Made by a program: the position numbers and the translations under genes. DNA of 40,900 bases from Rhodospirillaceae bacterium (GTDB taxonomy: Bacteria; Pseudomonadota; Alphaproteobacteria; Rhodospirillales; JABJKH01). The DNA lies in the NCBI GenBank assembly GCA_018660465.1, contig JABJKH010000112.1, forward strand, positions 1 through 40,900, given 5' to 3'. Shown here one piece after another: positions 1 through 9,698 of the stretch. The notes under the pieces are model-generated. The model did not search any database and was not told where the DNA came from. It saw only the letters and a program-made list of their open reading frames with translations. Position 1 is the first letter of the stretch, and the number at the start of each line of letters is the position of its first letter.

Positions 1-1230
1 AAAGACTTTGTTGCCGCCGTTCGTGAGCGTGCTGTTGGACACGAAGTTCTCAGCAGCGTGACGCCGGGCCAGATGATGATCAAGGTCGTCCACGATAACC
101 TTGTTGACGTCTTGGGTGCCGGCGAAAACGAAATTAATTTGAACGGCACACCGCCAGTCGCCATCCTGATGGTTGGTTTACAGGGGTCCGGCAAGACCAC
201 CACCAGTGCCAAGTTGGCGCGTCGGCTGCAAATTCGTGACAAGAAAAAAGTTCTGATGGCATCGTTGGACATCTACCGTCCTGCCGCCCAGCAGCAGTTG
301 GCCGTTCTTGGCGAACAAGCCGAGGTTGCGACCCTTCCCGTTGTGTTTGGTGAGCAGCCCTTGGCGATTGCCAATCGGGCGATGGATACAGGCCGCAAGG
401 AAGGCTACGACGTTGTTGTCTTGGATACCGCCGGTCGTCTGCACATCGATCAGAAATTGATGGATGAAGTCGCTGCCGTTAGCGCCGCGACATCGCCAAC
501 CGAAACCTTGTTGGTGGCCGACGCCTTGACGGGTCAAGATGCAGTCAATGTCGCCAAGGAATTCCACGAGAAAGCTGGCGTCACCGGCATTGCCCTGACC
601 CGGGTCGATGGTGATGCAAGAGGCGGTGCGGCGTTGTCCATGCGGTCGGTCACCGGGTGCCCGATTAAACTGATGGGCACCGGCGAAGGCCTGGACGCCA
701 TCGATAGCTTTCAGGCTGAACGGGTTGCCGGCAGCATCTTAGGCATGGGCGATGTGGTTGGGTTGGTTGAAAAGGCTGCCGAGCAGATCGACCAAGAAGA
801 AGCCGAAGCCATGGCCAAGAAATTGATCAAAGGCCGCTTTACCCTGGACGACATGCTCCAGCAACTGGGCCAAATTAAGAAAATGGGCGATATGGAAGGC
901 CTGCTTGGCATGCTGCCAGGGGTTGGCAAGATCAAGAACCAGCTTAAAGAAGCCAACGTTAACGACAAGATGATTGCCCGTCAGGAAGCGATCATCTTAT
1001 CGATGACGCAGAAAGAACGAGAAAACTCGAAAATCTTGAACGGGTCGCGCAGACGGCGGATTGCTGCCGGTGCGGGCACCACGGTTCAAGAAGTCAACCG
1101 ACTGCTTAAACAATATAAGCAGATGACGTTGATGATGAAGAAGATGGGTAAAAAAGGAAAACGCGGTCTGATGGGCGGCATGGGGGGAATGATGCCCGGC
1201 ATGATGCCCCCTATGCCACCCATTAGATAA
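1..1230 (+). CDS. ffh: Signal recognition particle protein Ffh (5' truncated by window edge)
   Basis: This is the GTPase of the signal recognition particle, which binds signal sequences and 4.5S RNA and targets ribosomes to FtsY at the membrane. The reading frame is open from base 1, so the GTG at 58 is internal and roughly the first 40-50 residues lie outside the window. Visible are the P-loop [10 protein letters not shown], the DTAGR motif, [10 protein letters not shown], and a methionine-rich M domain ending in a Met/Gly/Pro tail ([17 protein letters not shown]). It heads the classic ffh-rpsP-rimM-trmD-rplS operon, 50 bp before rpsP. Identification is secure. Confidence 0.97.
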   Translation, partial: KDFVAAVRERAVGHEVLSSVTPGQMMIKVVHDNLVDVLGAGENEINLNGTPPVAILMVGLQGSGKTTTSAKLARRLQIRDKKKVLMASLDIYRPAAQQQLAVLGEQAEVATLPVVFGEQPLAIANRAMDTGRKEGYDVVVLDTAGRLHIDQKLMDEVAAVSAATSPTETLLVADALTGQDAVNVAKEFHEKAGVTGIALTRVDGDARGGAALSMRSVTGCPIKLMGTGEGLDAIDSFQAERVAGSILGMGDVVGLVEKAAEQIDQEEAEAMAKKLIKGRFTLDDMLQQLGQIKKMGDMEGLLGMLPGVGKIKNQLKEANVNDKMIARQEAIILSMTQKERENSKILNGSRRRRIAAGAGTTVQEVNRLLKQYKQMTLMMKKMGKKGKRGLMGGMGGMMPGMMPPMPPIR

Positions 1231-1280
1231 GACACTTAAATCAACCAAAAGATCGAACAGAGATAAGGAAACAGCAAAAT

Positions 1281-1814
1281 ATGTCTATTAGAATTCGGCT
1301 CTCCAGAGGTGGTGCTAAAAAACGTCCGTACTACCGCGTTGTCATTGCCGACAGCAGAAGCCCCCGCGACGGTCGCTATATCGAACGGGTCGGCACCTAT
1401 GACCCGATGCTGCCGAAAGACAGCGGTCAGCGGGTGACCCTGAATGAAGAACGCATCAAATACTGGCTCGGCGTTGGTGCCCAGCCGTCCGATCGGGTGG
1501 CACGCTTCTTGGCTGATGCAAACATGGGTGAAAAGCCTGCAATCCCTGAGCAGACCAAACAGCACCTGCCCAAAGCCAAAGCGCAGGAACGCCTGAAGGA
1601 AGCAGAAGAAGCCGCCAACGCTCCGGCTGAAGAAGCGCCTGCTGAAGAGACTGCCGCTGAGGAAGCGCCTGCCGAAGAAGCGCCTGCCGAAGAAGCACCT
1701 GCCGAAGAAGCACCTGTGGAAGAAGCACCTGCGGAAGAGGCAGCTGCTGAGGAAGCGCCTGCTGAAGAAAAACCGGCGGAAGATGCTCCCGCTGAAGAAG
1801 CGGCAGCGAGCTAA
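1281..1814 (+). CDS. rpsP: 30S ribosomal protein S16 with long acidic C-terminal tail
   Basis: Ribosomal protein S16 is a small-subunit protein needed for 30S assembly. Residues 1-80 carry the family core ([19 protein letters not shown], then [17 protein letters not shown]). The protein is 177 residues against about 80-110 for most S16; the extra length is an Ala/Glu/Pro tail from about residue 112 made of EEAPA-type pentapeptides. The ATG follows AAGGAA at a reasonable distance. It lies between ffh and rimM. Tails on S16 are known in alphaproteobacteria; this one is long and very repetitive, and its function is unknown. Confidence 0.97.
   Translation: MSIRIRLSRGGAKKRPYYRVVIADSRSPRDGRYIERVGTYDPMLPKDSGQRVTLNEERIKYWLGVGAQPSDRVARFLADANMGEKPAIPEQTKQHLPKAKAQERLKEAEEAANAPAEEAPAEETAAEEAPAEEAPAEEAPAEEAPVEEAPAEEAAAEEAPAEEKPAEDAPAEEAAAS
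1624..1806 (+). repeat. 15-bp imperfect tandem repeat inside rpsP
   Basis: About twelve imperfect copies of a 15-bp unit of the form GAAGAAGCACCTGCC encode the EEAPA pentapeptides of the S16 tail. Copies differ mainly at third positions and by Pro/Ala, Val/Ala or Thr/Ala swaps. The phase is kept in codons, so repeat-number change would not shift the frame. Confidence 0.85.
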
Positions 1815-1834
1815 TTAGCGGCGTCGACGATAAC

Positions 1835-2353
1835 TTGGTCCTGGTGGGCGTTATCACTGGGGTCCGAGGCTTAAAAGGTGAAGTCCGAATTAAAAGCTTC
1901 ACCGCAGAGCCAAAGGATATCGCGACGTATGGTGAGCTTCTGAGTGAAACCGGCACTAAGACCTTCAAGGTCAAGGTGACCGGATCGGCAAAAGGCCAAC
2001 TGCTGGCCCGGATTGGTGATGTAAATGACCGAACGGCAGCAGAAGCTTTAAAAGGAACCGAGCTTTTTGTCTCCAGGGACAAATTGCCGGATGCGGAAGA
2101 AGATGAATTCTACCATACAGACCTGATTGGTCTAACAGCGGTGGGATTGGATGGAAGCGACCTTGGAAAGGTCACGGCGGTTGAAGACCATGGTGCCGGC
2201 CCCTTTTTGGAGATCGAAGCGGAAGTAAGTTTTTTGGTGCCGTTTACCAAAGAGGTGGTGCCAGAAATATTAATCGGCGAGGGCCGAGTGGTGATAGATC
2301 CCCCGGACGGGTTGTTTGAACCAGGGGAACCAGAGGAAGAAGAGACGAAATGA
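1835..2353 (+). CDS. rimM: Ribosome maturation factor RimM
   Basis: RimM binds S19 in the 30S head and assists 16S rRNA processing. The N-terminal motif [22 protein letters not shown] is typical, and a PRC-barrel domain fills the second half ([23 protein letters not shown], then [13 protein letters not shown]). The start is uncertain. TTG at 1835 is the best standard codon, but the frame is open back into the rpsP stop and homologues usually carry a few residues before VLVG, so an upstream non-ATG start is possible. The stop overlaps the trmD ATG (ATGA), implying translational coupling. Confidence 0.93.
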   Translation: MVLVGVITGVRGLKGEVRIKSFTAEPKDIATYGELLSETGTKTFKVKVTGSAKGQLLARIGDVNDRTAAEALKGTELFVSRDKLPDAEEDEFYHTDLIGLTAVGLDGSDLGKVTAVEDHGAGPFLEIEAEVSFLVPFTKEVVPEILIGEGRVVIDPPDGLFEPGEPEEEETK

Positions 2354-3066
2354 CGGCTAAAGCGCAGGAGGCCACGTGGAAGGCGACAGTGCTAACGTTG
2401 TTCCCGGAAATGTTTCCAGGACCGTTAGGCCATTCGCTCGCGGGTCAAGCGCTTGACGACGGTCGTTGGAGGCTGGAAACGGTGGACATTCGGGACTTTG
2501 CACGCGATAAACACCGCACTGTGGACGACACGCCTTTCGGCGGTGGCCCTGGGATGGTGATGCGACCCGACGTGGTAGACGCGGCGATTGGTGCGGCTAA
2601 AGATAAAGCGGATAACGTTCCGCTCATTTATCTGTCGCCCCGTGGTCGTCCGGCTGATCAGGAACGGGTCCGGGAACTGGCAGACGGTCCTGGTATGACT
2701 GTTCTGTGTGGCCGCTTTGAAGGGGTAGATGCCCGGGTCCTGGAGGCACATGACGTGGAAGAAATCAGCTTAGGCGATTTTGTCCTGTCCGGCGGCGAGC
2801 CCGCAGCGATTGCGCTGATTGATGCCTGTGTGCGCTTGCTGCCCGGTGTGATCGGCAGCGATAAGTCGCTGGAGGAAGAGAGTTTTAATCGGGGGTTATT
2901 GGAATATCCCCACTTTACCCGGCCCCAAAATTGGGATGGCCGGGCTGTGCCAGAGGTTCTTTTATCCGGGCACCACGAAAAAATTCGCGCGTGGCGATTG
3001 GCGGAAGCCGAAGCCGCGACAAGGAAACGGCGGCCCGATCTATGGAGCAGGTATACCGCTGAATAG
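2350..3066 (+). CDS. trmD: tRNA (guanine-N1)-methyltransferase TrmD
   Basis: TrmD methylates G37 of tRNAs using S-adenosylmethionine through a trefoil-knot SPOUT fold, and so prevents +1 frameshifting. Seen in the 238-residue product are [19 protein letters not shown] at the start, the [16 protein letters not shown] loop, [14 protein letters not shown], the SAM-binding [16 protein letters not shown], and the C-terminal RRPDLWSRY. It begins inside the rimM stop codon (ATGA overlap) and is followed 61 bp later by rplS. The length is normal for the family. Confidence 0.97.
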   Translation: MTAKAQEATWKATVLTLFPEMFPGPLGHSLAGQALDDGRWRLETVDIRDFARDKHRTVDDTPFGGGPGMVMRPDVVDAAIGAAKDKADNVPLIYLSPRGRPADQERVRELADGPGMTVLCGRFEGVDARVLEAHDVEEISLGDFVLSGGEPAAIALIDACVRLLPGVIGSDKSLEEESFNRGLLEYPHFTRPQNWDGRAVPEVLLSGHHEKIRAWRLAEAEAATRKRRPDLWSRYTAE

Positions 3067-3127
3067 AAATTTTGTTGCCGGGATTAATCTCCGGTGCAAA
3101 AACGGTTTAGATATAAGGAAGTGAACT

Positions 3128-3634
3128 ATGAATATAATTGAAGAAATCGAAAAAGAACAACTGGCGAAACTCACCGGTGAACGGCCTGTGCCAGAATTTG
3201 CTGCAGGTGACACGGTTAAAGTGAACGTCAAGGTCGTCGAAGGGACCCGCGAGCGTATTCAGGTCTATGAAGGGGTTTGCATCGCGCGCAAAAACTCTGG
3301 GCTGAATTCTTCGTTTACGGTTCGTAAGCTGAGCTATGGCGAAGGTGTCGAGCGGGTCTTCCCGCTTTATTCCCCATCCATCGACAGCATTGATGTTGTA
3401 CGCCGGGGTGATGTGCGCCGGGCGAAGCTATATTATCTTCGGGGCCGTACTGGTAAGTCTGCTCGGATCGCTGAGAAGACTGATGGTTATTCTGGTAAGC
3501 TGACCCAACAGGACCTAGCCACAGCGGCTGAAGCCAAGGCTCAGAGCAAGGGCAAGTCTTCGAAGGGTAAGAAGGGTAAGAAAAAAGCTGCGGCTAAAGA
3601 AGAAGCGGCGCCAGAAACTGCAGCTACAGAGTAG
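3128..3634 (+). CDS. rplS: 50S ribosomal protein L19
   Basis: L19 sits at the 30S-50S interface. The core is clear: [45 protein letters not shown], and [23 protein letters not shown]. At 168 residues it is longer than the usual 115-130, because of a Lys/Ala-rich C-terminal tail ([20 protein letters not shown]). The tail is basic, unlike the acidic S16 tail in the same operon. AAGGAAG precedes the ATG. It is the last gene of the operon, with a terminator right after it. Confidence 0.97.
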   Translation: MNIIEEIEKEQLAKLTGERPVPEFAAGDTVKVNVKVVEGTRERIQVYEGVCIARKNSGLNSSFTVRKLSYGEGVERVFPLYSPSIDSIDVVRRGDVRRAKLYYLRGRTGKSARIAEKTDGYSGKLTQQDLATAAEAKAQSKGKSSKGKKGKKKAAAKEEAAPETAATE

Positions 3635-3647
3635 AGGTTCGAGGCGA

Positions 3648-3681
3648 GACTGCTCCTGATTTAAGGAGCGGTCCGCTTTTT
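3648..3681 (+). terminator. Intrinsic terminator after rplS
   Basis: A 10-bp stem, GACTGCTCCT at 3648-3657 with AGGAGCGGTC at 3664-3673 (one T-G wobble), encloses the 6-nt loop GATTTA and is followed by a T5 run at 3677-3681. It separates the ribosomal operon from leuC. Confidence 0.85.
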
Positions 3682-3711
3682 CCATAAAGCAACAAGACAG
3701 GAGATTGCGGG

Positions 3712-5118
3712 ATGACTAGTCCGCGGACAATGTTCGACAAAATTTGGGCCAGCCACTTGGTCGACGTACAAGATGACGGCACGTGCCTGTTATACATCGA
3801 CCGCCACTTGGTTCATGAAGTCACCAGCCCACAGGCCTTTGAAGGCTTGACACTGGCCGGACGCAAAGTGCGTCGGACGGACCTGACATTGGCAGTCGCG
3901 GACCATAACGTTCCGACGACGGATCGCTCTGGTGGCATCACCGAAGAAGAATCCCGCATCCAAGTGGAAGAGCTTGTAAAGAATTGTAAGAAGTTTGGCG
4001 TTCAGCTGTTTGATATGAACGACATCCGCCAAGGCATTGTCCACATCATTGGCCCTGAACAAGGCTTCACCTTGCCGGGGTCAACCATCGTCTGTGGTGA
4101 TTCCCATACCGCGACCCACGGCGCGTTCGGCGCGCTGGCGTTCGGCATTGGGACGTCTGAGTGCGAACACGTTCTGGCGACACAAACCTTGTTGCAGACC
4201 CCTGCCAAAAACATGCGGGTCACGGTCGACGGAGAATTACCTGTTGGTGTCACGGCGAAGGATTTGATCCTGGCAATCATCGGCACCATTGGGACTGCCG
4301 GTGGTACCGGGCACGTCATCGAATATGCGGGCGAAGCAGTTCGTAATTTGTCGATGGAAGGCCGTATGACCATGTGCAACATGACCATTGAGGGGGGCGC
4401 ACGCGCGGGTCTGGTTGCGCCTGATGACAAGACATTCGAATACCTCAAAGGCCGCCCAATGTCGCCCAAGGGTGCAGAGTGGGAAGCTGCTGTGACCTAT
4501 TGGAAGACTTTGGTATCTGACGAGGGTGCAAGCTACGACAAGGAAGTAACCTTGAATGCCGCTGATATCATTCCTTACGTCACCTGGGGTACCAGCCCGG
4601 AAGACGCGCTGCCGATCACGGGCGCTGTTCCCAACCCGGCAGATGAAGGCGACGATTTAAAGCGTGAGTCCATCGAACGGTCTTTGGAATACATGGGCTT
4701 GGATGCGGGCACACCGCTGAATGAAATCGCCGTGGATACGGTCTTTATCGGCTCCTGCACAAATGGTCGCATCGAAGATTTCCGCGCCGCAGCGGCGGTT
4801 GCCAAAGGAAAGAAAGTCGCCGATGGCGTCCGCGCCTTGGCAGTTCCGGGCTCCGGCTTGGTCAAGGAACAGGCAGAGGAAGAAGGCATTGATAAAATTC
4901 TTCTCGAAGCTGGTTTTGAATGGCGTGAGCCCGGATGCTCCATGTGCCTCGCCATGAATGAAGATAAATTGGAGCCGGAAGAAAGATGCGCATCCACTTC
5001 CAACCGTAACTTTAAAGGCCGCCAAGGTCGAGGCGGACGCACACATTTGGTCAGCCCCGCCATGGCTGCCGCAGCCGCCGTGACAGGTCATCTGACCGAT
5101 GTCCGGGACTTAAGCTAG
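3712..5118 (+). CDS. leuC: 3-isopropylmalate dehydratase large subunit
   Basis: LeuC with LeuD isomerises 2-isopropylmalate to 3-isopropylmalate in leucine biosynthesis. It is an aconitase-family 4Fe-4S enzyme of 468 residues. The cluster ligands are visible: C349 in FIGSCTNGR, and C409 and C412 in GCSMCLAMN. The substrate-site motifs [12 protein letters not shown] and [23 protein letters not shown] are intact. AGGAG precedes the ATG, and leuD follows 15 bp later. The promoter probably lies in the short gap after the rplS terminator, but I could not pin it down. Confidence 0.98.
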   Translation: MTSPRTMFDKIWASHLVDVQDDGTCLLYIDRHLVHEVTSPQAFEGLTLAGRKVRRTDLTLAVADHNVPTTDRSGGITEEESRIQVEELVKNCKKFGVQLFDMNDIRQGIVHIIGPEQGFTLPGSTIVCGDSHTATHGAFGALAFGIGTSECEHVLATQTLLQTPAKNMRVTVDGELPVGVTAKDLILAIIGTIGTAGGTGHVIEYAGEAVRNLSMEGRMTMCNMTIEGGARAGLVAPDDKTFEYLKGRPMSPKGAEWEAAVTYWKTLVSDEGASYDKEVTLNAADIIPYVTWGTSPEDALPITGAVPNPADEGDDLKRESIERSLEYMGLDAGTPLNEIAVDTVFIGSCTNGRIEDFRAAAAVAKGKKVADGVRALAVPGSGLVKEQAEEEGIDKILLEAGFEWREPGCSMCLAMNEDKLEPEERCASTSNRNFKGRQGRGGRTHLVSPAMAAAAAVTGHLTDVRDLS

Positions 5119-5133
5119 GAAAGGAGAGAAGCA

Positions 5134-5745
5134 ATGGAAAAGTTTACCCAATTGACCGGAGTCGCAGCTCCTCTGAACATGATCAACGTCGACACCGACA
5201 TGATCATCCCCAAGCAGTTCCTGAAAACCATCAAACGCACCGGTCTCGGCAAAAGTTTGTTTTTTGAGATGCGGTTTAACGATGATGGTTCAGAGATCGA
5301 AGATTTCGTACTGAATAAACCGGCCTACCGTGACGCAAAGATTATTGTCGCTGGTGATAATTTTGGCTGTGGGTCCAGTCGCGAGCATGCTCCTTGGGCC
5401 TTGTTGGATTTCGGCATCACCTGTGTGATCGCACCCGACTTCGCCGATATCTTTTACAACAACTCATTTAAGAACGGCGTCTTGCCGATCAAGTTGCCGC
5501 AGGAAGACGTGGACAAGTTGATGGAAGATGCCGAGCGTGGTGCCAATGCCACCATCACAGTGGATTTGGAAGCACAGACTATTACCGGTCCTGATGGCGG
5601 AACCATTTCGTTTGAGCTCGATCCGTTCAAAAAGAAATGCCTGTTGGAAGGCTTGGACGATATCGGCCTGACGATGAAAAAAGACGATGCCATCTCCAAA
5701 TTCGAAGACGGCAAGAAGGCGTCAGAGCCCTGGTTAGCTGGCTAA
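5134..5745 (+). CDS. leuD: 3-isopropylmalate dehydratase small subunit
   Basis: This is the swivelling domain subunit that completes the LeuCD dehydratase. The 203-residue protein shows the signature [20 protein letters not shown], the catalytic-loop motif [17 protein letters not shown], and [25 protein letters not shown] precedes the ATG. It lies 15 bp after leuC and 38 bp before leuB, so the three genes very likely form one transcript. Confidence 0.98.
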   Translation: MEKFTQLTGVAAPLNMINVDTDMIIPKQFLKTIKRTGLGKSLFFEMRFNDDGSEIEDFVLNKPAYRDAKIIVAGDNFGCGSSREHAPWALLDFGITCVIAPDFADIFYNNSFKNGVLPIKLPQEDVDKLMEDAERGANATITVDLEAQTITGPDGGTISFELDPFKKKCLLEGLDDIGLTMKKDDAISKFEDGKKASEPWLAG

Positions 5746-5783
5746 ACTTTTACAAACAAGAAAATTAAGAAAGGGTCAGCACC

Positions 5784-6899
5784 ATGGCCGGAAATAAGAA
5801 ACTTCTCATCCTACCCGGCGACGGCATTGGTCGTGAATGCATGGTCGAAGTCCGTCGCGTCATCGACTGGATGGACAAACGCCGCCATGTCTCTTTCGAC
5901 ATTCAAGAAGACGATGTCGGCGGTGCGGCCTATGATCGCTACGGCACCCCCTTGCATGACAACACCATGGCCGATGCCATGGGTGTGGATGCGGTTCTTC
6001 TTGGCGCTGTCGGGGGGCCTAAATGGGAAACCTTGCCCTTTGATATGCAGCCAGAACGCGGCCTGCTAAGGCTCCGCAAAGAAATGGACCTTTTCGCGAA
6101 CTTACGTCCGGCCATCGTGTTTGATGCGTTGGCGGAGGCCTCGACCCTGAAACTCGAAATCGTCCAGGGTCTCGACATCATGATCGTTCGTGAACTCACC
6201 AGCGGCATGTACTTCGGTCAACCCCGCGGCGTTGAGGATGATCCTGAAGGCGGCGGACGGGTTGGCATCAACACTCACCGATACACCACAAATGAAATTC
6301 GTCGGGTCGTTCGGATCGCCTGTGAACTGGCTGAAAAGCGCAACAACAAAGTGACGTCGTGCGAAAAAGCCAACGTCATGGAAGCAGGTGTGCTGTGGCG
6401 CGAAGAAGCCGAACACGTCCACAAAACCGAATTCCCGAATGTGGAATTCGAAAACATGTACGCCGATAACGCGGCCATGCAGTTGGTCCGCAATCCCAAA
6501 CAGTTCGACGTGATTGTAACTGACAATCTGTTCGGTGATATCCTGTCTGACGAAGCATCGATGTGTACGGGTTCTCTCGGCATGTTGCCATCGGCCAGCT
6601 TGGGCGAAGCCGACGAAAGCGGGCGTCGCCGGGCCATGTTTGAGCCAGTCCACGGCTCCGCCCCCGACATCGCCGGTACAGGTGCTGCCAATCCGCTGGC
6701 GACCTTGCTGAGTTATGCCATGTGCCTGCGCTATTCCTTCGACATGGGTGAAGACGCTGACATGATTGAGCAGGCGGTTAAGAACGTCCTCGATGGTGGC
6801 ATGCGCACCGCAGACATCATGCAGCCCGGCAAGGCCAAGGTCTCCACCGAAGTCATGGGCGAAACCCTAATTGGTGAATTGGATAAGTTGGCGGCATAG
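5784..6899 (+). CDS. leuB: 3-isopropylmalate dehydrogenase
   Basis: LeuB oxidatively decarboxylates 3-isopropylmalate to 2-oxoisocaproate with NAD+. The 371-residue product shows [12 protein letters not shown] at the start, [27 protein letters not shown], the substrate arginine region REL(T)[10 protein letters not shown], and the metal-binding [25 protein letters not shown]. The NAD loop [12 protein letters not shown] is intact. AAAGGG lies upstream of the ATG. It is the last gene of leuCDB, with a strong terminator 25 bp after its stop. Confidence 0.98.
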   Translation: MAGNKKLLILPGDGIGRECMVEVRRVIDWMDKRRHVSFDIQEDDVGGAAYDRYGTPLHDNTMADAMGVDAVLLGAVGGPKWETLPFDMQPERGLLRLRKEMDLFANLRPAIVFDALAEASTLKLEIVQGLDIMIVRELTSGMYFGQPRGVEDDPEGGGRVGINTHRYTTNEIRRVVRIACELAEKRNNKVTSCEKANVMEAGVLWREEAEHVHKTEFPNVEFENMYADNAAMQLVRNPKQFDVIVTDNLFGDILSDEASMCTGSLGMLPSASLGEADESGRRRAMFEPVHGSAPDIAGTGAANPLATLLSYAMCLRYSFDMGEDADMIEQAVKNVLDGGMRTADIMQPGKAKVSTEVMGETLIGELDKLAA

Positions 6900-6923
6900 C
6901 TTGAATAATTTGCGTAAATGATG

Positions 6924-6957
6924 AAAAAGGGTGGACTTGGCAGTCCACCCTTTTTTT
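6924..6957 (+). terminator. Intrinsic terminator after leuB
   Basis: A 9-bp perfect stem, GGGTGGACT at 6929-6937 and AGTCCACCC at 6942-6950, has a 4-nt loop TGGC and is followed by T7 (6951-6957). Five A residues before the stem can pair with the T run, so it may also work leftwards. Because of it, the open frame that starts at 6918 inside the hairpin is not a plausible start for the next gene. Confidence 0.93.
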
Positions 6958-6977
6958 GCCGTAATATTCGCTATTCT

Positions 6978-7976
6978 ATGAGGCTTCACAGTAAAAACGC
7001 TAAAATGATGAAACTTGAACGCCCCATATTTATCTGCGCCGCCTTGCTTTTAATCGTCTCGGCCAGCGCTTTTTTACCAACCAACAATTTGATCATCGAC
7101 CTGTTGTCGCATTTCCGCTTCCAATATTTTGGCGCTGCAATCATAGGATTTGTTACCTGCCTCTTGATTATGTGCATGGGGACACGTGCCAAGTGGGCAA
7201 CCAATATGTTCTTAGGTGCAGCCGTTATAAATGGCTTGGTATTGTGGTCTTACTTGCCGACCGGTGGTGCCCAAGCTTCGACGAGAGGGTCTTTTAAAGT
7301 TGCAGTGGCAAACATCCTTACGGCAAACCGCGACCATAACGCCGTTCTTTCCTTCGCCCGAAAAGAGAACCCAGATCTTTTAGTCCTTATCGAGACCAAC
7401 GACCGCTGGGTTCAGGCCATGAGCCCCCTGAACGAAATTTATCCCTATAAACTGTTTGTATCTCGCGCCCAACATTTCGGAATGATGGTTTTTTCTAAAA
7501 ATTCTATAAAAGCCGCAGAAACCCGCTACTTCCTAAAGAATCAGAACATTCCAAGTCTGCTTTTTGAGTTATCGATTAAGGGCCAGACTTATCATATTGC
7601 TGCAATTCACGCGTTACCGCCCGTTGGTATAGAGAGACTTCGACTCAGAAACGCCCATTTACAGGCCGTTGCAAATTGGGTCTCAAGCCGGCCCGGCCCA
7701 ACCCTGGTCGCAGGTGATTTAAACACCACACCATTTTCCCACGCATACAAACAATTTTTAGAAACTGCTGGGTTGAATGATCCTCGGAAAAACCGAGGTT
7801 TTTTGCCAACATGGGGACCCTTTTCGCCCTCGCAATTACGGATTCCAATTGATCATATCCTACCTACATCTGGGCTGGATATTACATCCCTCACTGTCGG
7901 GCCTGATATTGGCAGTGATCATCGGCCTCTTGTCGCCGTCATAAAACCAACGTCACCACCCCAGATTCAGAAATAA
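6978..7976 (+). CDS. Membrane-anchored endonuclease/exonuclease/phosphatase family protein
   Basis: The N-terminal third has three hydrophobic segments (around ICAALLLIVSASAFL, FGAAIIGFVTCLLIMCM and MFLGAAVINGLVLWSYL). The rest is an EEP-fold domain with VAVANILTANRDH, LLVLIETNDRW, the DNase I-like AGDLNTTPFS, IDHIL, and the terminal GSDHRPLVAVI that carries the catalytic Asp-His. Membrane-anchored EEP proteins of this type are common in proteobacteria, with substrates mostly unknown. I chose ATG at 6978; 7005 or 7008 are equally possible, as no clear ribosome site marks any of them. The frame upstream to 6918 runs through the leuB terminator and was not used. Phosphoesterase activity is inferred from the fold. 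Confidence 0.8.
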   Translation: MRLHSKNAKMMKLERPIFICAALLLIVSASAFLPTNNLIIDLLSHFRFQYFGAAIIGFVTCLLIMCMGTRAKWATNMFLGAAVINGLVLWSYLPTGGAQASTRGSFKVAVANILTANRDHNAVLSFARKENPDLLVLIETNDRWVQAMSPLNEIYPYKLFVSRAQHFGMMVFSKNSIKAAETRYFLKNQNIPSLLFELSIKGQTYHIAAIHALPPVGIERLRLRNAHLQAVANWVSSRPGPTLVAGDLNTTPFSHAYKQFLETAGLNDPRKNRGFLPTWGPFSPSQLRIPIDHILPTSGLDITSLTVGPDIGSDHRPLVAVIKPTSPPQIQK

Positions 7977-8054
7977 CTCCCTTGTCCAAAGAGAGTTAGG
8001 CTGATAAAAATCCGCCCCGCTGGAAAATCTGTTAAAATCAGAGTCTATGTTGTT

Positions 8055-8070
8055 ATCAGGCGTTCCTGAT
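8055..8070 (+). promoter_or_regulatory. Small hairpin in the asd leader
   Basis: ATCAGG-CGTT-CCTGAT forms a perfect 6-bp stem with a 4-nt loop, 12 nt before the asd Shine-Dalgarno. There is no T run, so it is not a terminator. It could affect translation or be chance. Confidence 0.3.
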
Positions 8071-8093
8071 GTCTGGTGCTTGAAGGAGTTGTT

Positions 8094-9122
8094 ATGGGAT
8101 ACAAAGTTGCGGTAGTCGGTGCCACGGGGAACGTGGGACGTGAACTGCTGAACACACTGAGTGAACGAGAATTTCCTGCCGATGAAGTGGTGGCACTTGC
8201 CTCTGCGCGGTCGGTTGGCAAAGAAGTATCCTGTGGCGATGACGACCTAAAGGTCCAAAACCTTGCTGACTATGATTTCACCGGCACCGATATTGTGCTG
8301 TCTTCACCGGGGGCCAAGGTATCCGCTGAATTCTGCCCCAAGGCCGCCAAAGCCGGGGCTGTGATCATTGACAACACATCTCAGTTCCGTATGGACCCGG
8401 ATGTGCCGTTGGTTGTACCCGAAGTTAATCCCGGCGCTATTGCCGGCTACACCAAGCGCGGCATTATTGCCAACCCGAATTGTTCGACCATTCAGATGGT
8501 GGTAGCGCTAAAGCCGCTGCACGATCTGGCATCGATTAAGCGCGTGGTGGTTTCGACCTATCAGTCCACGTCCGGTAGTGGTAAAGACGCCATGGATGAA
8601 CTGTTTAATCAGACCAAGGGCATTTTCGTAAACCAACCGGCGCACGACAATCAAGAAATTTTTCCAAAGCAGATCGCGTTTAATTGCATTCCCCACATCG
8701 ACATCTTCATGGATGATGGCTCGACCAAGGAAGAATGGAAGATGTCGGCAGAGACCAAGAAAATTCTCGACCCGGCGATAGATTTGACGGCAACCTGTGT
8801 GCGTGTTCCAACATTTATTGGCCATGCCGAAGCGATCAACATCGAATTTGCAAAGCCGATTTCTGAAGAGGAAGCCCGCGACGCGTTGAAAAATACGCCT
8901 GGCGTCGTTGTTGTGGATCACCGCGCGGATGAAGGCTACGTGACCCCGGTTGAGTGCGCTGGTGAAGACGCGGTCTACGTTAGTCGCATCCGGAAAGACC
9001 CGACGATTAAGAACGGGCTTAACATTTGGGTGGTGGCGGACAACCTGCGCAAAGGTGCCGCACTCAACACCATCCAAATTGCTGAAGAGCTGATTGCAAG
9101 CTACCTACAGAAGGCGGCTTAA
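8094..9122 (+). CDS. asd: Aspartate-semialdehyde dehydrogenase
   Basis: Asd reduces aspartyl phosphate to aspartate semialdehyde with NADPH, the branch point to lysine/diaminopimelate, threonine and methionine. Residues 3-16 hold the nucleotide-binding VAVVGATGNVGREL, and the catalytic cysteine is C130 in NPNCSTIQMV. ESTYQ-type elements appear as VVSTYQSTSGSG, and HAEAINIEF is present. The frame is open to GTG 8076, but AAGGAG at 8083-8088 lies 5 nt before ATG 8094, which is the start used (342 residues). The gene stands alone after the EEP gene and is convergent with a response regulator. Confidence 0.97.
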   Translation: MGYKVAVVGATGNVGRELLNTLSEREFPADEVVALASARSVGKEVSCGDDDLKVQNLADYDFTGTDIVLSSPGAKVSAEFCPKAAKAGAVIIDNTSQFRMDPDVPLVVPEVNPGAIAGYTKRGIIANPNCSTIQMVVALKPLHDLASIKRVVVSTYQSTSGSGKDAMDELFNQTKGIFVNQPAHDNQEIFPKQIAFNCIPHIDIFMDDGSTKEEWKMSAETKKILDPAIDLTATCVRVPTFIGHAEAINIEFAKPISEEEARDALKNTPGVVVVDHRADEGYVTPVECAGEDAVYVSRIRKDPTIKNGLNIWVVADNLRKGAALNTIQIAEELIASYLQKAA

Positions 9123-9131
9123 GAAGCTGGA

Positions 9132-9596
9132 TTACGGATGGGCTGCGGCGCAAGGTGCGACGCTGGCCTGTCCCAAACCCATCTTCCCGGTGACCTGGGC
9201 TAGCACGTGATAAAGCGCTGTCGGATCGATAGGCTTGGTCAGGTATTCGTCAACGCCTGCATCCATGGCTGAACGAATAGCACTCTCCCCTGTACGAGCA
9301 GAAACCATCACAACAGGTATATTCACGCTAGAAGGCTGGGTCATCCGAAGTTCAGACACGAACGTCAAACCGTTCATGGGCTTCATGTCCCAATCAGTAA
9401 TAATCACGTTCGGGCGAAAATACAGGCGCGCAGTTTCCAAGGCTTCTTCGCCGTCAGACGCATGGCAAATTTGGGTGATGCCAAAGGCTCGGAGAACACG
9501 CTCCATCATTCGGCGGGTAAGCTCGTTGTCATCGACGAGAAGGACACGAAGGTCCTCCAACCCGGTGGGCGGAAAATTTGATCGAATATAAGTCAC
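9132..9596 (-). CDS. Single-domain response regulator (CheY-like)
   Basis: This is a 154-residue receiver domain without an output domain. The acidic pair is D22-D23 (VLLVDDNE), the phosphoacceptor is D68 in IITDWDMKPMNG, the switch Ser is S99 (VVMVSAR), and the conserved Lys is K121 (YLTKPID). All key residues are present, so it should be phosphorylatable. It is 102 bp downstream of another receiver gene on the same strand and convergent with asd (9-bp gap). No histidine kinase is nearby, so the partner is unknown. It lacks the GPDRRRR tail of its neighbour. Confidence 0.9.
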   Translation of the reverse strand: MTYIRSNFPPTGLEDLRVLLVDDNELTRRMMERVLRAFGITQICHASDGEEALETARLYFRPNVIITDWDMKPMNGLTFVSELRMTQPSSVNIPVVMVSARTGESAIRSAMDAGVDEYLTKPIDPTALYHVLAQVTGKMGLGQASVAPCAAAHP

Positions 9597-9624
9597 GGTA
9601 CTGTCTCTCTATTCTAAAGATTTA

Positions 9625-9666
9625 GCCTCGTTCTGAGGCCGCGGTAAAACCGCAGAGTTATACTCT
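9625..9666 (-). other. Three back-to-back 5-bp hairpins between two response regulator genes
   Basis: Three perfect 5-bp stems follow each other with at most one base between them: GCCTC/GAGGC (9625-9639), GCGGT/ACCGC (9641-9653) and AGAGT/ACTCT (9654-9666). Loops are 5, 3 and 3 nt. No long T run follows on either strand. They could be an mRNA-processing or attenuating element between the two minus-strand genes, or a weak terminator. Confidence 0.35.
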
Positions 9667-9698
9667 AGAGCGATTCAGTTAATGGATTGCTAAGAATT

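Noticed and set aside
1456-2082. 208-codon minus-strand open frame rich in Leu/Gln/Pro
   Set aside because: It is the antisense of the S16 repeat tail and rimM; its composition follows from the 15-bp repeat, and both plus-strand genes are certain.
6918-6977. Upstream extension of the EEP-family gene
   Set aside because: The extra codons run through the leuB terminator hairpin, and the residues (Gly/Pro/Phe) do not look like a real N-terminus.
8508-9077. 189-codon minus-strand open frame
   Set aside because: Antisense to asd, which has its catalytic Cys and full-length motif set.
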